The translations under genes were made by a program, and so were the position numbers. Positions 62,101 to 64,000 of a DNA stretch of 64,000 nt are shown here, in pieces. The first letter of the stretch is position 1; every line of letters starts with the position of its first letter. The notes beneath the pieces are model-generated. The model did not search any database, was not told the DNA's origin, and saw only the letters and a list, made by a program, of their open reading frames with translations. Location of the stretch: assembly GCF_032854445.1 (NCBI RefSeq), contig NC_088300.1, positions 48,642,984 to 48,706,983 of the forward strand, written 5' to 3'. The DNA comes from Liolophura sinensis (taxonomy: Eukaryota > Mollusca > Polyplacophora > Chitonida > Chitonidae).

Positions 62101-62859
62101 AAGGAGGCACGTGCATGCACTCTAAGGACTCCTTCGTTGTCATATGACTGAAAAATTGTTAAGTACAACGTTAAACCCCAAGCTCTCACTCAATTTACTG
62201 TTTACAGGAATATCTGTACCATGTCAGCATTATATCGTGTGACTTTAAAGAAGTCAGCCTATTCTACTGTCTGATAAATAAGGTATTCTTGCTCGCTATT
62301 TGTGTCAGTTCAATTCACAATGACTTAAATTCATTTGTGTGTTGTTATCTGTGATGTGTATATTTGAATGCTTGTAGGTAAGTCTGAAGGCCCCATGCCT
62401 GGACAGTCGGTTGTTGGGGACGTACTTGTGTTTCTGGGCAGAATGTCATCCTCGAAAGCCGTCAAGAAAATACTTGCGTCCCAGAAATGGACAACTCTGT
62501 TACTAGATATCAACAGCAAGACAACACAAGATGGTGAGAGCATGAGAAAGAAGTGCATTTTAAAGGGAAATAAATACACTAAAAATATAAACTTACATTT
62601 TTCCACAAGAGTGCTCTCCTACCTGTCAAACAAACATCAAAACACCTCTATAAGCTCATTAGAACTCTCTGAATCTGGCAAATGTGCCATGTAATCCTGG
62701 CCTAAGCTTTAGTTCATTACCGTACTTATGCTATTGTCTACTACTTTGCCAGGTGTTCCTGTTGTGTCTAGCCTGAGGACCAGACTGATAGCTCTGTTCT
62801 TGCTGGAGACCGTACTACCTGTGTGTGCCAGGGCGGGTGAAGAAGATCATATCAAACAG
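40215..62859 (+). CDS. HERC1: HERC1 orthologue, 5' part of the gene (whole span, introns included)
   Basis: HERC1 is a giant (about 4,860 residues in human) ubiquitin ligase. It has an N-terminal helical region, two RCC1-like domains (RLD), a SPRY domain, WD40 repeats and a C-terminal HECT domain, and is linked to membrane trafficking and growth signalling. Here about 31 GT-AG exons, whose phases fit throughout except at one junction (53.9-54.6 kb), encode roughly the first 1,900 residues. The start [19 protein letters not shown] matches the vertebrate N terminus at the same offset, which fixes the ATG at 40227. RLD1 is complete (41962-49322), with the repeated [34 protein letters not shown] and [11 protein letters not shown] signatures. 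The downstream helical region is conserved ([35 protein letters not shown]-like text). SPRY, WD40, RLD2 and HECT lie beyond the window. Introns not listed separately hold nothing I recognise. Confidence 0.97.
41330..41380 (+). CDS. HERC1: Possible cassette exon of HERC1
   Basis: 51 nt, exactly 17 open codons in phase 0 ([17 protein letters not shown]), flanked by TTACTTTAG and CAT|GTAAGTATG. Inclusion or skipping both keep the frame. Vertebrate HERC1 has no obvious counterpart, so it may be lineage-specific, alternative or spurious. Confidence 0.45.
41481..41573 (+). CDS. HERC1: HERC1 exon before RLD1
   Basis: 31 codons, phase 0 both ends, from TTTTCACAG to GAG|GTAATA. Ends with [10 protein letters not shown], aligned with vertebrate YEAALCLFEE. 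Confidence 0.9.
41962..42180 (+). CDS. HERC1: HERC1 exon, start of RLD1
   Basis: 73 codons, phase 0, CAG|GTAAGTATG donor. Contains [20 protein letters not shown], the first RCC1-type blade strand of the N-terminal RLD. Confidence 0.94.
42236..42290 (+). mobile_element. SINE tail fragment (family A)
   Basis: TTCTTGACTATGGCGTTAAA and CTCCAATCAAG followed by AAGTAAGTAAG match the tail of the family A SINE at 48.4 kb; the head is missing. Confidence 0.5.
42345..44270 (-). mobile_element. Degraded LINE in antisense orientation within a HERC1 intron
   Basis: On the minus strand, an endonuclease-like segment reads [13 protein letters not shown] (about 44040-44075) followed by a decayed NTDL. An RT segment then reads [13 protein letters not shown] and YINDL (about 42595-42665), followed by FDDD where an active-site (F/Y)xDD is expected. 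A 3' UTR ends with AATAAA and an ATTC-type tail at 42347-42375. The order endonuclease, RT, tail is that of a CR1/Jockey/L2-like LINE. Many stops and a short total length show it is dead. The 5' end is uncertain. Confidence 0.8.
44577..44808 (+). CDS. HERC1: HERC1 exon, RLD1
   Basis: Phase 0 to phase 1, CTGCATCACAG acceptor and GATG|GTAAGTCC donor. Encodes [24 protein letters not shown] and [20 protein letters not shown], two RCC1 repeats with the expected Gly-rich turns. Confidence 0.96.
44976..45083. repeat. Long imperfect inverted repeat (hairpin or MITE)
   Basis: The left arm TGTGTATTTTAGCTGC...TTTATATAGCGT faces the right arm ACGCTATATAAA...GCAGCTAAAATACACA. Arms are about 45-50 bp around a short centre. 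It sits in the intron after the 44.6-kb exon. A MITE-like palindromic element is likely; a structured intronic RNA is less likely. Confidence 0.65.
45607..45686 (+). CDS. HERC1: HERC1 exon, RLD1
   Basis: 80 nt, phase 1 to 0, AAAACCAG acceptor, AAG|GTATAAA donor (weak). Encodes [19 protein letters not shown]. Confidence 0.93.
46022..46118 (+). CDS. HERC1: HERC1 exon, RLD1
   Basis: 97 nt, phase 0 to 1. Encodes [20 protein letters not shown] and [10 protein letters not shown]. Confidence 0.95.
46119..47318 (+). other. HERC1 intron, nothing recognised
   Basis: 1.2 kb, AT-rich. A 76-codon minus-strand frame at 46834-47064 shows no motif. Confidence 0.5.
47319..47462 (+). CDS. HERC1: HERC1 exon, RLD1
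   Basis: 144 nt, phase 1 to 1. Encodes [14 protein letters not shown], then [20 protein letters not shown] and FGGGDSG. Confidence 0.95.
47791..47918 (+). CDS. HERC1: HERC1 exon, RLD1
   Basis: 128 nt, phase 1 to 0. Encodes [19 protein letters not shown] and [14 protein letters not shown]. Confidence 0.95.
48190..48334 (+). CDS. HERC1: HERC1 exon, RLD1
   Basis: 145 nt, phase 0 to 1. Encodes [16 protein letters not shown] and [16 protein letters not shown]; the run of Gly and Cys is shared with vertebrate HERC1. Confidence 0.95.
48378..48612 (+). mobile_element. tRNA-headed SINE, family A
   Basis: The head GGCCTCCATGGCCAAGTGG has a box A. The body includes TGGTTGTGGGTCTCCCC and CACCATAATGCTGAC. 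The tail reads CTTGAGTATGGCATAAAACG and ends in ATAAATAAATAA. This is the most complete family A copy in the window, in an intron on the sense strand. Confidence 0.8.
49151..49322 (+). CDS. HERC1: HERC1 exon, end of RLD1
   Basis: 172 nt, phase 1 to 2. Encodes [19 protein letters not shown] and [15 protein letters not shown], closing the propeller. Confidence 0.95.
49881..50012 (+). CDS. HERC1: HERC1 exon after RLD1
   Basis: 132 nt, phase 2 to 2. Encodes [19 protein letters not shown] and [14 protein letters not shown]. Confidence 0.93.
50334..50499 (+). CDS. HERC1: HERC1 exon, helical region
   Basis: 166 nt, phase 2 to 0. Encodes [20 protein letters not shown] and [13 protein letters not shown]. 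Confidence 0.95.
50834..50959 (+). CDS. HERC1: HERC1 exon, helical region
   Basis: 42 codons, phase 0, donor CAG|GTAAATC. Encodes [20 protein letters not shown]. The end of this exon and its donor are duplicated 116 bp downstream. Confidence 0.95.
50953..51142 (+). repeat. Intronic tandem duplication carrying a second splice donor
   Basis: GGGACAGGTAAATCATC with TTTGCTTTTACAT and TTCAGCTCTTGATATTT at 50953-51025 recurs as GGGACAGGTAAATTATC with the same blocks at 51069-51136. The unit starts in the last six exon bases, so the GGACAG|GTAAAT donor is present twice. Confidence 0.85.
51224..51403 (+). CDS. HERC1: HERC1 exon, helical region
   Basis: 60 codons, phase 0. Encodes [20 protein letters not shown] and [14 protein letters not shown]. 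Confidence 0.94.
51844..51990 (+). CDS. HERC1: HERC1 exon, helical region
   Basis: 49 codons, phase 0. Encodes [20 protein letters not shown]; vertebrate counterpart HLHELLCSLQKQLLAF. Confidence 0.92.
52205..52290 (+). mobile_element. SINE tail fragment (family A)
   Basis: ATTATTCTTGAGAATGGCAT with AAAAATCAA matches the tail of the 48.4-kb SINE; no head remains. Confidence 0.45.
52419..52551 (+). CDS. HERC1: HERC1 exon, helical region
   Basis: 133 nt, phase 0 to 1, TTGGTTTCAG acceptor. Encodes [20 protein letters not shown] and ends QNKLR. Confidence 0.92.
52829..53020 (+). CDS. HERC1: HERC1 exon, helical region
   Basis: 192 nt, phase 1 to 1, CAAG|GTCAGT donor. Encodes [19 protein letters not shown] and [17 protein letters not shown]. 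Confidence 0.94.
53128..53275 (-). mobile_element. tRNA-headed SINE, family A, head truncated
   Basis: On the + strand: TTTATTTGATTGGTGTTTTA, then TGCCGTACTTCAG, GGCCAGCATTATGGTAAGAG and ATGACCATCTGCAGGTTGC. This is the tail and body of family A in reverse; the tRNA head is missing. Confidence 0.7.
53619..53861 (+). CDS. HERC1: HERC1 exon, helical region
   Basis: 243 nt, phase 1 to 1. Encodes [20 protein letters not shown], matching vertebrate WVWLVDLERTIALLIGRCL. Donor GTGG|GTGAGC. Its phase does not fit the next clear exon. Confidence 0.92.
53989..54004 (+). CDS. HERC1: Possible 16-nt microexon of HERC1
   Basis: Between CTTTACAG and GTGTAT, the 16 nt GACTGAGTGTTCTCCA would turn phase 1 into the phase 2 needed by the next exon and read NEV-GLSVLQ-LVIV. 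This is the only candidate I noticed that mends the frame. Weak donor; a sequence error or another exon would also explain the gap. Confidence 0.2.
54149..54256. mobile_element. MITE-like inverted-repeat element
   Basis: The left end TATTAGTCAAGTGTTTTCGC and ATTGCCTGG is mirrored at the right as CCAGGCAATACGAAAAC and GGTTGATTAATA. Terminal inverted repeats are about 30 bp with few mismatches; total length is about 108 bp. Confidence 0.65.
54644..54864 (+). CDS. HERC1: HERC1 exon, helical region
   Basis: 221 nt, phase 2 to 1, acceptor CTCTATAAG. Encodes [20 protein letters not shown] and [13 protein letters not shown]. Confidence 0.88.
55387..55501 (+). CDS. HERC1: HERC1 exon, helical region
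   Basis: 115 nt, phase 1 to 2. Encodes [20 protein letters not shown] and [18 protein letters not shown]. Confidence 0.9.
55917..56188 (+). CDS. HERC1: HERC1 exon, acidic linker
   Basis: 272 nt, phase 2 to 1. Encodes [20 protein letters not shown], then a low-complexity basic and acidic linker ([27 protein letters not shown]). The vertebrate gene has an acidic linker at the same place. Confidence 0.85.
56655..57002 (+). other. Unrecognised open frame in a HERC1 intron
   Basis: The frame is open from the stop at 56655 to the TGA at 57000, about 115 codons, without an ATG near its start. It begins [20 protein letters not shown] and continues [16 protein letters not shown]. Composition looks protein-like, and it may be a fragment of a transposon gene or a captured exon. 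I do not recognise it. It is probably not part of HERC1. Confidence 0.3.
57504..57632 (+). CDS. HERC1: HERC1 exon, linker (copy 1 of a triplicated exon)
   Basis: 129 nt, phase 1 to 1, TTTGTTTCAG acceptor, TCTG|GTAAGAGC donor. Encodes [20 protein letters not shown] and [13 protein letters not shown], aligned with vertebrate HRCALLILGVSP. Only this copy has the upstream acceptor. Confidence 0.88.
57536..57895 (+). repeat. HERC1: 134-bp tandem repeat covering an exon and its donor (2.7 copies)
   Basis: GTAGATGAGG starts at 57536, 57670 and 57804, an exact 134-bp spacing. Each copy runs through the exon body, donor and about 40 bp of intron. Copy 2 stays open ([20 protein letters not shown]) and keeps CTCTG|GTAAGTGC. 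Copy 3 is shortened ([19 protein letters not shown]) but keeps GGTAAGTAC. Copies 2 and 3 lack the original acceptor. Confidence 0.88.
58018..58095 (+). CDS. HERC1: HERC1 exon, linker
   Basis: 78 nt, phase 1 to 1, TATTACAG acceptor. Encodes [20 protein letters not shown]. Low conservation; supported by splice sites, phase and position. Confidence 0.75.
58163..58427 (-). mobile_element. tRNA-headed SINE, family A
   Basis: On the + strand: CTTGATTGATGTTTTACGCC, then GTACTCAAGAATATTTC, GGCAGAGCCCGGGGGAAACC and ACCATCCGCAGGTTGCTGAC. It ends CTAGCCCACAGAGGCCCCT, the reversed tRNA-like head. Confidence 0.75.
58557..58843 (+). CDS. HERC1: HERC1 exon, helical region
   Basis: 287 nt, phase 1 to 0. 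Encodes [40 protein letters not shown] and [15 protein letters not shown]; the last aligns with the vertebrate AIIAMEQQQLRAE region. Confidence 0.88.
59298..59516 (+). CDS. HERC1: HERC1 exon, helical region
   Basis: 73 codons, phase 0. Encodes [17 protein letters not shown] and [20 protein letters not shown], matching vertebrate STLLTSVRLQFLAGCFGL. The donor CAG|GTTTGT is non-optimal. Confidence 0.92.
59644..59811. mobile_element. MITE with TA-flanked inverted repeats
   Basis: Left TACAGAATCGATTGTGTGAT and TGGCTG; right CAGCCAATCACTGTCAATTC followed by TGTA. Inverted repeats of about 45 bp or more, bounded by TA on both sides, total 168 bp. TA target duplication suggests a Tc1/mariner-related non-autonomous element. 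Confidence 0.7.
60371..60491 (+). CDS. HERC1: HERC1 exon, helical region
   Basis: 121 nt, phase 0 to 1. Encodes [18 protein letters not shown] and [13 protein letters not shown]. Confidence 0.8.
60815..60925 (-). mobile_element. Diverged SINE fragment (family A)
   Basis: TTCATTTATTTGATTGTGTT, CGGCCAGTATTATGGC and GGAAACTGGGC follow the family A tail and body in reverse, with many changes. Confidence 0.5.
61117..61357 (+). CDS. HERC1: HERC1 exon, helical region
   Basis: 241 nt, phase 1 to 2. Encodes [36 protein letters not shown] and [15 protein letters not shown], all close to vertebrate HERC1. Confidence 0.95.
61387..61428 (+). repeat. Poly-C/CCA tract just after a splice donor
   Basis: A C-rich run interrupted by A and AA begins 29 bases into the intron after the 61117-61357 exon. 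Low complexity, likely length-variable. Confidence 0.8.
61586..61722 (+). CDS. HERC1: HERC1 exon, helical region
   Basis: 137 nt, phase 2 to 1. Encodes [20 protein letters not shown] and [10 protein letters not shown]. Confidence 0.92.
61837..62188 (+). mobile_element. Young full-length tRNA-derived SINE, family B, with 15-bp target duplication
   Basis: The head has box A TAGCACAGTTGG and box B-like GGTCAATTC. The body contains the inverted repeat GAGGAAGTT/AACTTCCTC and GGTTGACCCG. The tail reads AACGTTAAACCCCAAGCTCT. It is flanked by identical CTCAATTTACTGTTT at 61822-61836 and 62189-62203. It resembles SINEs I associate with molluscs (RUDI-like V-SINEs are one possibility). Its open frames are not genes. 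Confidence 0.88.
62378..62533 (+). CDS. HERC1: HERC1 exon, helical region
   Basis: 156 nt, phase 1 to 1. Encodes [20 protein letters not shown] and [14 protein letters not shown], matching vertebrate GDFLVFLRRVVSSKAIQ. Confidence 0.94.
62753..62859 (+). CDS. HERC1: HERC1 exon, last in window
   Basis: 107 nt, phase 1 to 0, CAG|GTGAGC donor. Encodes [20 protein letters not shown], aligned with vertebrate LRTRLLALHVLEAVLPAC. The next exons, leading to the SPRY domain, are outside the window. Confidence 0.93.
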
Positions 62860-64000
62860 GTGAGCTGATAAGGGATTTCTGCAGGTCTGTATTAACAGTA
62901 ATGTATACAAGTGTTCAGGCATGACATTAGAATTTCTCAGGGTGTGTAATGGTAACATATTTAAGCAACTCTTAAGGGCATGGTGAAATGTTTTAAGGGA
63001 CATTTAAGATTGTTGAAATGACTTTAAAAGTTATAAAGGTTTGAATTGATGATATAAGTAATTCTTAGGGCAGGAACAATAACAATGGCTTGGAAGTTTT
63101 ATGCTAAAAGAAAAGAACTCAATTATACCTTAAATGAAAAAGCTATACTTAAAGTTAGATAAAATTTTTAAATTGTCTGTCAGCAGCACTTGTTATTTGA
63201 GTATTTCATGGTTAAACATCAAAAGCTTAGAACTCTCATTTACACCGCCATTTGAACAGATTACATACATCATCGTGCTTAGCTTCACCCAGTAGCTCTT
63301 CAAGACATGGCATTCCAGACACAGTTTGGCAGAAAACAGCCACGCATGTAGGTATGATGTGGCCCTCTAGTACATCCCAAACTGTTCCTTTTTAGAGTTG
63401 GCTTTCACAGACCTTAAAATCCACGATTATCACGATATACATACATATTTAGCTGAGACTGGAAAACCATGTTAATCATATGGTAAGAGTAAAAGCTTAA
63501 GCACCTTGACATCACAATGAATATTCAAGAGGAGGAAAGGAAGCTTTTCATTGGACAAGCCTAAAACATGGCAGGGCTATCAATGTGCCACGAATTGATA
63601 GATTTTGTAGAAAGTGACCATTTTTAAAAGCGTTTTTCTTTCTTGTGAAAACTTTTAAAAATCTAAAAAAAAAAAAGCAGAAATTCCACACAGTTTGTAT
63701 AGCTCTTTTATTTAAGGTATATTTTGTATGAATGCGATCCTTTTTTTTAATCTTGGAACATTATTTGGATTTTTCAATCTGTGTTTGTTAAACATATGAA
63801 TTGTCTCATTGTGTTTACTTTGATTCTTCAACCTTTTCGAATGTTTACAGGGTGTTCATTTAAGCATATTCTAAGGGCATTAGTCTGGACAGAATGATAA
63901 AATTAGGTTTTACGTGAAGCCCTGAAATCAGACAACCCAACCAATGTAGGTTTGCCTTCAAAATCAAATGAATAAGCTGTATAAACTGTACTGAAAGTTG
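62860..64000 (+). other. HERC1 intron, cut by the window end, nothing recognised
   Basis: AT-rich sequence without a conserved exon or repeat that I can identify. Confidence 0.5.

Noticed and set aside
61621-62151. 176-codon + strand frame ([11 protein letters not shown]...)
   Set aside because: Out of frame with the HERC1 exon, then reads through the tRNA-derived SINE at 61837-62188.
62815-63003. Small minus-strand frame after the last HERC1 exon
   Set aside because: Lies across an exon end and intron, with no motif.

Overview
The window is eukaryotic, intron-rich, AT-rich nuclear DNA, most likely from a lophotrochozoan and probably a mollusc. The evidence is spliced GT-AG exons of a conserved animal gene, several tRNA-headed SINEs whose tails resemble dispersed repeats I associate with molluscs, and degraded non-LTR retrotransposons. 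The species assignment is inference.

Region 1 (1-918) is the 3' end of a non-LTR retrotransposon (LINE), with a poly(A)-like tail that runs directly into the next region. Region 2 (919-34507) is the main find: 37 complete tandem units of about 890 bp plus a truncated 38th, all on the + strand. Each unit carries a full-length (299 nt) gene for the signal recognition particle RNA (SRP/7SL RNA). It is recognisable over its whole length, including the helix 6 GGAG loop, the helix 8 GGAA loop, the AGTAGTGGGATCGCGCC segment, and a Pol III oligo-T stop at the expected 3' end. A 95-codon open frame on the opposite strand of each unit is a shadow of this RNA, not a protein gene. Units fall into subtypes, a 7-unit block of 6,229 bp is repeated, and mosaic, frameshifted and deleted copies are present, as expected for a locus evolving by unequal exchange. 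The right end decays through an S-domain-deleted copy (34383-34515) and a divergent relic (34516-35238).

Region 3 (35239-40214) is intergenic or 5' flank: a degenerate minisatellite, two SINE copies and a CpG-richer stretch near 37.85-38.06 kb that could be a promoter. Region 4 (40215-64000) is the 5' part of a HERC1 orthologue, a giant RCC1/HECT ubiquitin ligase. About 31 exons encode roughly the first 1,900 residues, including the whole first RCC1-like domain; the SPRY, WD40 and HECT parts lie beyond the window. Its introns hold an antisense LINE, SINEs, three hairpin/MITE-like elements, a triplicated exon and a duplicated splice donor.

The SRP RNA cluster and HERC1 are neighbours. I see no reason to think they work together, beyond general links to translation, targeting and protein turnover.
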